Below the pieces are notes generated by a model. The model was not told the DNA's origin and ran no database searches. It was given only the letters and a program-made list of their open reading frames with translations. This document shows positions 8,289 through 16,026 of a DNA stretch of 49,947 nt, piece by piece (positions within the stretch are counted from its first letter, which is position 1; the number at the start of each line of letters is the position of its first letter). The translations under genes were made by a program, and so were the position numbers. This DNA comes from Acidobacteriota bacterium (GTDB lineage Bacteria > Acidobacteriota > Terriglobia > Bryobacterales > Bryobacteraceae): contig CANIVU010000060.1 of assembly GCA_947470805.1 (NCBI GenBank), forward strand, positions 1 through 49,947, given 5' to 3'.

Positions 8289-9473
8289 ATGGGCATCTAC
8301 GACGACATTGGCGTGCGGACAATCATCAACGCGAAGGGCGCTTCGACGCGAGTTTCCGGCGGGTTGTTGGCGCCGGAGGTGACGGCGGCGATGGCCGAGG
8401 CGGCGACGCACTGCGTGGACATGGCGGACCTGCAGGCGGGGGCATGCAAGATCATTGCTGGGATCACGGGGGCGGAGGCGGGAATTGTGACGTCGGGCGC
8501 GGCGGCGGGTCTGTTGTTGGGGACGGCGGCGTGCGTGGCGGGGTTGGACCCGGGGCGGATGTCGCGGCTGCCGGACACGACGGGGATGAAGAATGAAGTG
8601 ATTATGGTGCGGAGTCAGCGGAACTTCTATGACCACGCTGTTCGGGCGGCGGGGGTGAAGATTATTGAAGTGGGGCTGCCGGACCGGTTCGCGGGGGCGG
8701 GCGTGCGCGATGCGGAGGGGTGGGAGATTGCGGACGCGATCACGGATAAGACCGCGGCGGTGATGTATGTGGCCAATGGGAACGCGCGACCGTCGCTGGA
8801 GGATGTGGTGAAGGCGGCGCATGGGCGGAACGTGCCGGTTCTGGTGGACGCGGCGGCGCAGTTGCCGCCGGTTTCGAATTTGAAGCGGTTCATTGCGGCC
8901 GGGGCGGACCTGGTTTCGTTTAGCGGGGGGAAGGCGATCGGGGGGCCGCAGGGGTCTGGGATTCTGTGCGGGCGACGGGATTTGGTCATGTCGGCGGTTT
9001 TGCAGATGTTGGATTTGGATATCGACTGGAGCATGTGGGTGCCGCCGGCGAACCTGATCGACAAGGACCGGTTGCCGGGGTTGCCGCAGCATGGGATTGG
9101 GCGGCCGTGCAAGGTGGGGAAAGAGACGATTGTGGGGCTGCTGGTGGCGCTGAAGCGGTTTGTGGCGCACGACCCGGAGGCGGTGCGGAAGGTGAATCTG
9201 GCGCGGGTGGAGAAGATGGCGGCGGAGTTGGGACGGCTGCGGAATGGGACGGTGTCGGTGCGGGATGGGTCGTCGCCGAAGCTGGTGGTGATGTTGAACC
9301 CGGACGCGGGGAAGAATGGCGTGGCGGTGTGCGTGGCGCTGCAGGAGGGGACGCCGTCGATTTACCTGGATTCTTCGCAGGCGGCGAATGGGGTGATCTC
9401 GGTGAATCCGTCGTGCATGGCCGATGGGGATGCGGTGCCGCTGGCGCGGCGGTTGCGCGAAGTGATTGGTTAG
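8289..9473 (+). CDS. SelA-like PLP-dependent enzyme (fold type I)
   Basis: The 394-residue protein begins with GVRTIINAKG, the hallmark opening of selenocysteine synthase-related enzymes. Asp187 (VLVDAAA) should hold the pyridine nitrogen, and Lys215 in FSGGKAIGGPQGSG should form the internal aldimine. This group includes bacterial SelA itself and sugar-acid enzymes such as D-glucosaminate-6-phosphate ammonia-lyase. The sequence lacks the N-terminal RNA-binding region of SelA and no selB or selC is visible, so a metabolic lyase or aminotransferase role is more likely. Proximity to a GntP permease fits sugar-acid use but is not proof. Confidence 0.8.
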   Translation: MGIYDDIGVRTIINAKGASTRVSGGLLAPEVTAAMAEAATHCVDMADLQAGACKIIAGITGAEAGIVTSGAAAGLLLGTAACVAGLDPGRMSRLPDTTGMKNEVIMVRSQRNFYDHAVRAAGVKIIEVGLPDRFAGAGVRDAEGWEIADAITDKTAAVMYVANGNARPSLEDVVKAAHGRNVPVLVDAAAQLPPVSNLKRFIAAGADLVSFSGGKAIGGPQGSGILCGRRDLVMSAVLQMLDLDIDWSMWVPPANLIDKDRLPGLPQHGIGRPCKVGKETIVGLLVALKRFVAHDPEAVRKVNLARVEKMAAELGRLRNGTVSVRDGSSPKLVVMLNPDAGKNGVAVCVALQEGTPSIYLDSSQAANGVISVNPSCMADGDAVPLARRLREVIG

Positions 9474-9488
9474 TGAAAGGATTTCGGG

Positions 9489-10982
9489 ATGCGATATCTG
9501 GTTTTGCTGGTGGGCGCGGCGGTGGCCGCTGGCGCTGATTGCGAGGGGCTGGCGAAGTTGAAGCTGGCAACGACTACGATTTCCGAGGCGAAGGTTTATG
9601 CGGCGGAGAAGGGGACTCCGGCAACGTGCCGGGTGACGGGCGTGATGACGCCGACGGCGGATTCGGTCATCAAGTTCGCGGTGTGGATGCCGGTCGATGG
9701 GTGGAACGGAAAGTTTTTGGGGATTGGGAATGGCGGGTATGCGGGGTCGATTTCGACGGCGGGATTGGTGGAGGCGGTGAAGACGGGGTATGCGTCGGCG
9801 TCGACCGATACAGGCCATTCGGTGACGGGCGGCGTGGACGCCAGTTGGGCGTTGCAGCATCCGGAGAAGATTATTGATTTCGGGCACCGGGCGATTCATT
9901 TGACGGCGGTGCAGGGGAAGGCGATTACGGCGGCCTATTATGGGTCGGCGCCGAAGAAGTCGTATTTTTCTTCGTGTTCGAATGGCGGACGGCAGGCGTT
10001 GATGGAGGCGCAGCGGTACCCGGAGGATTATGACGGGATTATCGCGGGAGCGCCGGCGAACAACTGGTCGATGCTGATGACGAACGCGTTGAAGAATTCG
10101 GCGGCGACGATGCGGGATCCTTCGTTTTACTTTCCGGCGGAGAAGCTGCCGGCGATTCAGGCGGCGGCGATTTCGGCTTGTGACAAGAACGATGGAGTGG
10201 TGGATGGGGTGATTGAGAATCCGGCGAAGTGCGGGTTTGATCCGGGCGTGTTGCTTTGCAAGGCGGAGGAGACGAAGGGGTGTTTGACGGCGCCGCAGGT
10301 GGCCGGGTTGAAGGAGTTGTACGCGGGGTTGAAGGATGCGAAGGGGAAGCAGGTTTACCCGGGGTACGCGATGTCGGGCGAGGCGGAGAACGGCGGCTGG
10401 GCGTCGTGGATCACGGGGCCGGGGATGGAGAAGAGCGCGATGTTTTTGTTCAGCACGAACTTCTTCAAGTACATCGTCTACAGCGATCCGAATTGGGATT
10501 ACAAGACGTTTGATGTGGCGAAGGACTTGCCGGCGGCGCAGAAGGCGGGCCTGCATTTGAACTCGACCGATCCGAACTTGAAGGCGTTTCAGGCGCGGGG
10601 CGGGAAGTTGATTTTGTACCACGGTTGGTGTGACGCGGCGATTCCGGGGCAGGCGGTGATCGACTATTACCAAAGCGTGCAGAAGAAGATGGGTGCGAAG
10701 GCGACGGGGGAATTTGTGCGGTTGTTTATGGTGCCCGGGATGCAGCACTGCGGTGCGGGCGCGGGGCCGAACAACTTTGGCCAGGGCGGTGCGCCGAAGG
10801 GGGACGCGGCGTCGAACATTGCGATGGCGCTGGAGCAGTGGGTGGAGAAGGGCGTGGCGCCGGAGAAGATTGTGGCGGCGCGGCCGCGGCGGACGCGGCC
10901 GTTGTGCGCGTACCCGAAGACGGCTCGTTATAAGGGGACGGGGTCGACGGACGAGGCGGCGAATTTCGAATGCGTGCAGTAA
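9489..10982 (+). CDS. Tannase/feruloyl esterase family alpha/beta hydrolase, secreted
   Basis: The 497-residue protein has a signal peptide (MRYLVLLVGAAVAAGA) and the tannase-family nucleophile motif CSNGGRQ with Ser164. The catalytic Asp lies near HGWCDAAIPGQ and the His in PGMQHCGAG. The Cys before the serine and the Cys after the His are the family's conserved disulfide pair that joins the catalytic residues. Enzymes of this group cleave gallate or hydroxycinnamate esters from plant polymers. AAAGGA precedes the ATG at about 8 bases. It follows the SelA-like gene by 15 bases and may share its mRNA. The exact ester substrate cannot be read from the sequence. Confidence 0.88.
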   Translation: MRYLVLLVGAAVAAGADCEGLAKLKLATTTISEAKVYAAEKGTPATCRVTGVMTPTADSVIKFAVWMPVDGWNGKFLGIGNGGYAGSISTAGLVEAVKTGYASASTDTGHSVTGGVDASWALQHPEKIIDFGHRAIHLTAVQGKAITAAYYGSAPKKSYFSSCSNGGRQALMEAQRYPEDYDGIIAGAPANNWSMLMTNALKNSAATMRDPSFYFPAEKLPAIQAAAISACDKNDGVVDGVIENPAKCGFDPGVLLCKAEETKGCLTAPQVAGLKELYAGLKDAKGKQVYPGYAMSGEAENGGWASWITGPGMEKSAMFLFSTNFFKYIVYSDPNWDYKTFDVAKDLPAAQKAGLHLNSTDPNLKAFQARGGKLILYHGWCDAAIPGQAVIDYYQSVQKKMGAKATGEFVRLFMVPGMQHCGAGAGPNNFGQGGAPKGDAASNIAMALEQWVEKGVAPEKIVAARPRRTRPLCAYPKTARYKGTGSTDEAANFECVQ

Positions 10983-11002
10983 ATCAGATAGGATTAGGGG
11001 CT

Positions 11003-11425
11003 ATGAAAACTCTGTTGTTGACTACTCTTGTTTTTGCGGTTTCCGCGGTTGGGTTTGCGGAGACGGCCGATGAATCGGCGGTGAAGGCGGCGCACGCGGC
11101 GTTCAATGCGGCGGCGAAGGCCGGCGACGGGAAGGCCCTGGCTAAGCTGCTGGCCGATGGGTTGCAGTACAGCCACTCCAACACGAAGATGGAGACGAAG
11201 GCGGAGGCGATTGCGGCGCTGGAGAAATCGAAGGGGAACTTCGAGGTGCATGAACAGACGATTCATGTGTACGGCAAGGCCGCGACGATTCGGGCACGCA
11301 TGACGGCGCACAACGCGGCGACGGGCGACACGCCGTTGACGATGCTGCAGGTGTGGGTGAAGAACGGCAGCCAGTGGCAGATGATTGAACGGCAGACGAC
11401 GCGGATTCCGGCGCCGGCGAAATAG
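11003..11425 (+). CDS. DUF4440 (NTF2-like) secreted protein
   Basis: The 140-residue protein has a signal peptide (MKTLLLTTLVFAVSAVGFA) and one NTF2-like fold: a helix with AVKAAHAAFNAAAKAGDGKALAKLLADG, the segment YSHSNTKMETKAEAI, and C-terminal strands MLQVWVKNGSQWQMIERQ. DUF4440 proteins form cone-shaped pockets used as small enzymes or binding proteins. The start ATG 11003 puts the signal peptide first. It lies 20 bases after the esterase gene and 2 bases before the SMP-30 gene, so it is probably the middle of a three-gene operon. Its role is unknown. Confidence 0.85.
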   Translation: MKTLLLTTLVFAVSAVGFAETADESAVKAAHAAFNAAAKAGDGKALAKLLADGLQYSHSNTKMETKAEAIAALEKSKGNFEVHEQTIHVYGKAATIRARMTAHNAATGDTPLTMLQVWVKNGSQWQMIERQTTRIPAPAK

Positions 11426-11427
11426 CT

Positions 11428-12258
11428 ATGTTTTTGCTTCTTGCGCAGGTTTTGTTTGTTGCGACGCCTTTCACGCCGGAGAACAGTTTCACCTCCGGCG
11501 TGGAGGGTCCGGCCACCGATAAGGCTGGGAATATCTATGCCGTTTCCTATCAGAAGACCGATACGATTGGGAAGTTCACGCCCGATGGGAAGGGTGAGGT
11601 GTGGTTGACGATGCCTGAGGGGAGCCTGGGCAACGGGATTCGATTTACGCCCGAGGGGCGGATGTTTGTGGCCGATTATAAGGGGCACAACATTTTGGAG
11701 ATTGATCCGGCGACGCGGAAGGTTTCGGTGTTTGCGAAGGTGCCGACGCCGCATCAGCCGAATGATATTGAACTGGGGCCGGACGGGACGTTGTGGGCGT
11801 CGGACCCGGATTGGAAGGGCGGCGGGGGGCAGGTTTGGCGGATTGATAAAGACGCAAAGGTGTCGAAGGTGGCTACGTTGGATAGCACGTCGAACGGGAT
11901 CGCGGTATCGCCGAATGGGAAGTATTTGTATGTGAATGAGACGGGGTCACGGAAGGTGTGGCGGTATTTGATTGGGAAAGATAAGAGCCTATCGGGGAAG
12001 ACCTTGTTGATTGCGTTTCCGGACTTTGGGATGGATGGGATGAAGGCCGATGTGAAGGGGAATTTGTACATCACGCGGCATGGGAAGGGAACGGTGGCGA
12101 TTGTTTCGCCCGGCGGGAAGTTGATCCGGGAAGTGGATGTGTTGGGGAAGTTGCCGACGAATATTACGTTTGGCGGGCCGGATGGGAAGACTTGTTATGT
12201 GACGGAAGTGGAGCACGGACGGCTGGTGAGTTTCCGGGCGGAGTTTGCGGGGCGGTAG
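11428..12258 (+). CDS. SMP-30/gluconolactonase/LRE family protein, exported
   Basis: The 276-residue protein has a short hydrophobic start (MFLLLAQVLFVATPF) and a six-bladed propeller pattern with repeats such as VEGPATDKAGNIYAVS, PNDIELGPDGTLWASD and NGIAVSPNGKYLYVNE. The residues around PNDI and SNGIAVSPN match the metal-binding Asn/Asp sites of SMP-30 lactonases. These enzymes hydrolyse sugar lactones or related esters. It starts two bases after the DUF4440 stop. Its export signal suggests periplasmic lactone hydrolysis rather than the cytosolic role of classical gluconolactonase. Confidence 0.85.
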   Translation: MFLLLAQVLFVATPFTPENSFTSGVEGPATDKAGNIYAVSYQKTDTIGKFTPDGKGEVWLTMPEGSLGNGIRFTPEGRMFVADYKGHNILEIDPATRKVSVFAKVPTPHQPNDIELGPDGTLWASDPDWKGGGGQVWRIDKDAKVSKVATLDSTSNGIAVSPNGKYLYVNETGSRKVWRYLIGKDKSLSGKTLLIAFPDFGMDGMKADVKGNLYITRHGKGTVAIVSPGGKLIREVDVLGKLPTNITFGGPDGKTCYVTEVEHGRLVSFRAEFAGR

Positions 12259-12277
12259 GTCCTTTTTTGGGGGCTCA

Positions 12278-12640
12278 TCAGGGAACTACCGCGCAGCGAA
12301 GCCTTTTGGCTGCTTTAGCGAGGCGGTCATCCCCACTCCACAGACGGCAATTGGAGAGCAGGGTCGAGGCCAGCAGGTGCACGTCCACCCAGCCGAGGCC
12401 GAGGCCCCAGAGTTTGTGTTGATCCAGCAGCGCTATTACTTCTCCGTGCGTAGCCGCGCGCACGGGAGGCAGGGTGTTGAGACTGGTGAGGATGAGGGCG
12501 CGATCCTTTAGCGATCCGCAGGCAAGCTCACCGATGACGAAGGGATGAATCGCGACCTGTCCTTCGTTGAGAAGATCCCGGAGGCCGTTGGTTCCGTGGC
12601 GGAAGTGATCGATCCAGATGGAAGTGTCGGCGAGGATCAT
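12278..12640 (-). CDS. vapC: PIN-domain ribonuclease toxin VapC
   Basis: The 120-residue protein has the PIN acidic residues in the expected places: Asp5 (ILADTSIWI), Glu38 (IGELACGS), Asp86 (GWVDVHLLA) and Asp104/105 (SGDDRL). VapC toxins are magnesium-dependent endoribonucleases, many of which cut tRNA or rRNA. Its ATG overlaps the stop of the upstream vapB by 4 bases (ATGA), the usual arrangement for a toxin translated after its antitoxin. All catalytic residues are present, so the toxin looks intact. Confidence 0.92.
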   Translation of the reverse strand: MILADTSIWIDHFRHGTNGLRDLLNEGQVAIHPFVIGELACGSLKDRALILTSLNTLPPVRAATHGEVIALLDQHKLWGLGLGWVDVHLLASTLLSNCRLWSGDDRLAKAAKRLRCAVVP

Positions 12641-12831
12641 TGCTGAGCGCGGCGGCGGGGGATGGCCTTGAGCCTTGGCTGGGAGCCGCCCAGGGCAGCG
12701 AGGCGTTTGGCTGCTTCGCGGGAGATCAGCAGTTTAAGGCCTTCGTGCACGAGGGCCGTCTTCTCCTGAATGCCGGTGAGAGCGCGGGCCTGTTCGACGA
12801 GGTCGTCGTCGATAATCAACGTTGTACGCAT
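12637..12831 (-). CDS. vapB: VapB-type antitoxin
   Basis: The 64-residue protein starts MRTTLIIDDDLVEQARALTG, a ribbon-helix-helix DNA-binding start typical of VapB antitoxins paired with PIN toxins, followed by a helix and a basic tail (RLKAIPRRRAQQ) that would bind VapC. The ATG at 12831 is chosen because it starts the beta-strand of the RHH fold; two other ATGs lie just upstream in frame. The upstream DNA holds short inverted repeats suitable for autoregulation. Confidence 0.88.
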   Translation of the reverse strand: MRTTLIIDDDLVEQARALTGIQEKTALVHEGLKLLISREAAKRLAALGGSQPRLKAIPRRRAQQ

Positions 12832-12865
12832 ATGCATCAGTATGCACGGATGATACATATGTCGC
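12832..12865. promoter_or_regulatory. Putative vapBC promoter and operator
   Basis: TGCAT-CAGT-ATGCA (12833-12846) is a 5-bp perfect inverted repeat directly before the vapB start, and the 8-bp palindrome ACATATGT lies just beyond it. On the minus strand TATCAT (12850-12855) lies between them and could be the -10 box. RHH antitoxins usually repress their own operon at such sites. Confidence 0.4.
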
Positions 12866-12991
12866 AACTTCCAGGGATGCCGGCGATCGAACACGGCGAT
12901 CCAACGCGGGTTCCGGCGGTGTTCGTGATCTCATGCGGTCGTCCCAATGCTTGCTGATCGTCGCGCGGACGGTTGGTGCGCGGGTGGGGCG

Positions 12992-13240
12992 TTAGGTTGT
13001 CAGGCCTTCGGCTTTCTGATGGGCTTGCCAGAGGGCTTTGTGGTCGACGGCGTGGAGTGTGGTGTGGCCGCAGTTGCCGCAGACGCGGGCGCGGAGTTCG
13101 CTGTTGACACGGCCGGTGAAGATCATGGCGTTTGGTTCCGCCAGCACTTTGACGGATAGGCTGAATTCCGAGATGTGGGAATGATCGACAATCTCGACGT
13201 CGGGGATCACGTTGGGGGATTGGCAGGCTGGGCAAACCAT
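12992..13240 (-). CDS. Small zinc-ribbon protein of unknown function
   Basis: The 82-residue protein has two CxxC knuckles, Cys3/Cys6 (CPAC) and Cys54/Cys57 (CGNC), a classic four-cysteine zinc ribbon. The 47 residues between them include SEFSLSVKVLAEPNAMIFTGRVNSELRA, which looks like beta strands. I do not recognise a named family. The start ATG 13240 is supported by a TACAAT box 6 bases upstream. It lies alone between vapBC and the cytochrome/YceI pair. It could be a nucleic-acid-binding or chaperone-like accessory protein. Confidence 0.75.
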   Translation of the reverse strand: MVCPACQSPNVIPDVEIVDHSHISEFSLSVKVLAEPNAMIFTGRVNSELRARVCGNCGHTTLHAVDHKALWQAHQKAEGLTT

Positions 13241-13246
13241 TGCGAC

Positions 13247-13252
13247 ATTGTA
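13247..13252 (-). promoter_or_regulatory. -10 box (TACAAT) of the zinc-ribbon gene, leaderless
   Basis: On the minus strand TACAAT (5 of 6 to consensus) ends 6 bases before the ATG at 13240. Confidence 0.6.
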
Positions 13253-13294
13253 TCGCCGGGCGGCGCGGGGTGTTTCCACGCGCCGCCGCGGACG

Positions 13295-14422
13295 CTACTG
13301 CACGGTTTTCATGGCGAGTTGGAGGGTGGCTACGGGCGTGATGGCGCCCGAGCGGAAGTCGCGCTGGGCGCCGGCACGGAGGCCGACCGTCCACTTATTA
13401 CTCATGCGGGCGGAGACCTCTCCTTTGAACGCCCAGAGGTGCTCCGGGTAGGGGTTGCCCACGGTGAGGCGTTCGGCGATGACGGAGGTGATGAGCCATT
13501 CGCGGAGGTAGCGGAAGGTTTGGAAGTAGGTGGCTTGCTGGGCGAATTGGACATCGCGAGCCGCGAGGTGGAAGCGGCGATCGGTGATGTCGTGTTCCGC
13601 AAGAATGCCCCAGGCGCCGAAGCCGAGACGGGTGTAGACGCCGCTGAGGTTGCGAACGCCGAGGCGATCGGACCCGCGCAGACCGTTGAAGCCGACGACG
13701 GTTTTGCCGTGGCCAAGAATGTCGGCCTCCGCCACGAACCCGGCGCCGGACTCCCGCGCGAGGCGGGGTTCGCGACCGCTGGGGGCGAAGGCGAAGGGCG
13801 CCGCCATCCAGCGTTTCCCCCAGAAGAAGGCCTTGGCCTGCGTCGGCACGTCGTAGTAGCCGAAGCGGTTCCGCGCCTTGATAAACGTGGTCTGGTCCGG
13901 GATGATGAGTCCCTGCGGGAGGACGTCGCGCCCGACGCCGAACTCCATGCCTTCGCGCGGGCGGTACTGGAGCATGGCGGAGCTGACCAGGACGAGGCCC
14001 GGACGGAGGGCCGGGTCATAGACCTTGGCCCGGCGCATGGTGGGATCGGTCTCGCCGTCGATCATGGCGGAGACGCGGAAGCCTTTGCCGAGATTGGTGA
14101 CGTTGCGATAGAAGAAACGGCCGCGATTGATGTCGAGGAGCGGGCCGCCAGTCGAGGTGGTTAGTTGCGAGGAGTAGACGCCGCGGACGTCTTGATCGAC
14201 GCGGCTGCCGAAGGTGAGGATGCTGAGTCTGCCTTCGTTGGGCTGATACTCGCCGCCGCGGAGGCTTTGGGCGAGATCGATACCTTTTCCATAGAGATTG
14301 AGCAGGCCGCCGCCCTGCGGGGTGACGTGGCAGGAGACGCAGTTGGGGTAGCCAAGGCGAATCATGGTTGGCAGGGCGAAGGCGGAGGAGGCGCAGAGAA
14401 GGAGGGTGAGGAATCGATTCAC
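13295..14422 (-). CDS. One-haem c-type cytochrome fused to a putative outer-membrane beta-barrel
   Basis: The protein (375 residues) starts at GTG 14422 with a signal peptide (residues 1-17) and a single haem site CVSCH at residues 28-32 in the setting GYPNCVSCHVTPQGGGLLN. The rest is rich in alternating polar/hydrophobic strands with aromatic residues and Gly turns (for example RFGYYDVPTQAKAFFWG), and looks like an outer-membrane barrel. The GTG overlaps the YceI stop by 4 bases (GTGA), so the pair is translationally coupled. It may place a haem at the mouth of a porin. I know of similar one-haem, GGGL-type proteins of unknown function in metal-reducing bacteria, but the barrel is my inference from sequence pattern. 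Confidence 0.7.
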   Translation of the reverse strand: MNRFLTLLLCASSAFALPTMIRLGYPNCVSCHVTPQGGGLLNLYGKGIDLAQSLRGGEYQPNEGRLSILTFGSRVDQDVRGVYSSQLTTSTGGPLLDINRGRFFYRNVTNLGKGFRVSAMIDGETDPTMRRAKVYDPALRPGLVLVSSAMLQYRPREGMEFGVGRDVLPQGLIIPDQTTFIKARNRFGYYDVPTQAKAFFWGKRWMAAPFAFAPSGREPRLARESGAGFVAEADILGHGKTVVGFNGLRGSDRLGVRNLSGVYTRLGFGAWGILAEHDITDRRFHLAARDVQFAQQATYFQTFRYLREWLITSVIAERLTVGNPYPEHLWAFKGEVSARMSNKWTVGLRAGAQRDFRSGAITPVATLQLAMKTVQ

Positions 14423-15048
14423 TTCTCGCCTCCGGCGCGGGTGGCGGAGGATTCGACGGTTTCCTTGCCGGCGAGTTCGATGTGGATTTTGACGTCGTCG
14501 TCGCATTTGACGCCGAACTGGGAGGGGCGTTCGATGCCGTAGTCGCTGAGCTTAATGACGCCGTCGAGGATGGCGCGATAGGCGGCGCCGGCCTTGACCT
14601 TCAGCGCCACGGTGAGAGGCTTTTCGACGCCGCGAATGGTCATTTTACCAGTGATTTTGCAGGACCCGTCGCCGCCGGCATCGACGGGGCAGGCCATGTT
14701 GGAACCGGTGAATTTGAGTTCGGGCAGCTTCTGGTCGGCGGTGGTGAAGATGTACTTTTTCATGTGGTCGTCGCGGAGGCTCATGCCGGTGGTGAGCGCT
14801 TCGACTGGGAGCGTGGCGGCGACGTCTTCGAGGATTAACTGGGCGCCTTCCTTGCGGAGGCGGGCGAGGCCGCGGACGTTACTGGATTTGCCGTGGACGC
14901 TGACGGCGGAGATGTTGGTGCCCACGTCAAAGGTGACGGTGCCGCCGTCGAGGCTGAGCGAAGTCTGCCGGGCGCCTTCGGCCGAGAGCAATGAACACAG
15001 GGCGGCGGAAGCCAGCAAGCCTGGCTTGAAGAAGGGAATGCGGTGCAT
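14419..15048 (-). CDS. YceI family periplasmic protein
   Basis: The 209-residue protein has a signal peptide of about 24 residues and a lipocalin-like YceI domain: an N-terminal strand with GGTVTFDVGTNISAVSVHG, the central RDDHMKKYIFTTADQKLPELKF and the C-terminal MTIRGVEKPLTV. YceI proteins bind polyisoprenoid chains such as quinones. It is translated with the haem-barrel gene that follows (4-base overlap). A quinone-type ligand together with a haem protein hints at a redox role. An AGGAG site lies about 9 bases before the ATG. Confidence 0.92.
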   Translation of the reverse strand: MHRIPFFKPGLLASAALCSLLSAEGARQTSLSLDGGTVTFDVGTNISAVSVHGKSSNVRGLARLRKEGAQLILEDVAATLPVEALTTGMSLRDDHMKKYIFTTADQKLPELKFTGSNMACPVDAGGDGSCKITGKMTIRGVEKPLTVALKVKAGAAYRAILDGVIKLSDYGIERPSQFGVKCDDDVKIHIELAGKETVESSATRAGGEK

Positions 15049-15144
15049 GTCGGTGAGTCTCCTGTAGGGTGTTTTTGGACGCTTTACAGGCTGGATATGC
15101 AGGAATACGGGAGAGGCGTTAAGGCGGTAAAACGGGGCGCGAGA

Positions 15145-15750
15145 CTACGCGCTGGCGACAGGGGAATACAGACCATCTTCGGTGAGGACGACGGAACCTT
15201 CCAGACGGGAGATGAGTACGGAAATGTGATCTTCCATGTCGTCCATGGGGACGTTGGGATCGAACTGGCGGAGCAGGGCGTGGGCCATTGCTTTGTGATC
15301 GCGGGTTGTTACGTCACCCAGTTTACGGATGAGGAATTCGACGAGAAACACTTCGGAGCGTGTTTCGAAATCGGGAGCGAGAGAGGCGATGGCAGCGGCG
15401 TTCGCGCTGAGGCCGGGGGGGATGGGACGATGATCGGCGGCGAGGAGGACGCCGGCCCGAAGCATTGTGTTTACTACCGCTTTTGTTGGCATGTGCCAGT
15501 TGGTGACTTCGACCGCGGCGTCCGCGCCCCATTGCCGGCCGAGTGATTCCATCTCACGAGCGAGGCGGGCGAGCATTACGGTTGATTTGTTTTGCAGGTG
15601 CCAGGACATCTCCTGCCGGGCCGCACGGAACAGAATGTCCCGGACTCGTTTTTCGGAGTACAGGAGGTTTTTGCGGAGGCACTGGATCATCTGGCCAGAA
15701 CGCGTTGGCTTTGTTGTCAGAGAATTTTGAATGGGTAGAAGTTGCGGCAT
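15145..15750 (-). CDS. Hypothetical protein, unrecognised
   Basis: The 201-residue protein has no signal peptide or membrane segment. It is mostly helical by composition, with a basic N-terminal third (IQCLRKNLLYSEKRVRDILF) and an acidic C-terminal part (FDPNVPMDDMEDHISVLISRLEG). I do not recognise a family. Met21 could be the real start. A non-canonical start or a small regulatory role cannot be excluded. It is transcribed towards the YceI gene but is separated from it by about 95 bases, so it is likely its own unit. Confidence 0.6.
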   Translation of the reverse strand: MPQLLPIQNSLTTKPTRSGQMIQCLRKNLLYSEKRVRDILFRAARQEMSWHLQNKSTVMLARLAREMESLGRQWGADAAVEVTNWHMPTKAVVNTMLRAGVLLAADHRPIPPGLSANAAAIASLAPDFETRSEVFLVEFLIRKLGDVTTRDHKAMAHALLRQFDPNVPMDDMEDHISVLISRLEGSVVLTEDGLYSPVASA

Positions 15751-16026
15751 AGCTCATTTCAGATTGAAGGTACAGGTTCTAACGGGTATGCACCTTCGTG
15801 GCCAATCTCCTTTTCTCCATGGATTTGGTGCAACTGTTTGCATTTATGACCGGGTGCGGGCGCGGGTTTCCTTCTAGCGGATTGCCGCTGGAAGATCTTA
15901 CCGGACATTGCGTAATTTGTACCGAGGGCGGGAATGGTCCGCCGGAACTGGCACGGCGGACCTTGTTCAGTAGGGGATCGCGAAACTCAGGAAATATAGG
16001 GCGGTTGTGAATTTACCGGTGTCGCG
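15751..16026. other. Intergenic region with a strong stem-loop
   Basis: The 276-bp gap between the two minus-strand genes has no convincing gene. A 70-codon open frame at 15798-16010 has no ribosome site or recognisable features. Its main structure is the perfect hairpin at 15936-15962, listed separately. Confidence 0.5.
15936..15962. repeat. Perfect 9-bp stem-loop downstream of the RraA gene
   Basis: GGTCCGCCG (15936-15944) pairs exactly with CGGCGGACC (15954-15962) across a 9-base loop. On the plus strand it is followed by TTGTT, but no plus-strand gene precedes it. On the minus strand it lies 65 bases beyond the RraA stop, without a T-run. It could stabilise the RraA mRNA end. Confidence 0.5.

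Noticed and set aside
8289-9473. True selenocysteine synthase (SelA)
   Set aside because: The N-terminal tRNA-binding domain is missing and no selB, selC or selD is near, so a metabolic PLP enzyme is more likely.
8274-10748. 824-codon open frame on the minus strand opposite the SelA-like and esterase genes
   Set aside because: The translation is Arg/His/Pro/Leu-rich without domains, and two well-supported genes occupy the other strand.
15798-16010. 70-codon plus-strand open frame in the gap after the unrecognised gene
   Set aside because: No ribosome site, -10 box or recognisable sequence; it runs through a perfect hairpin.
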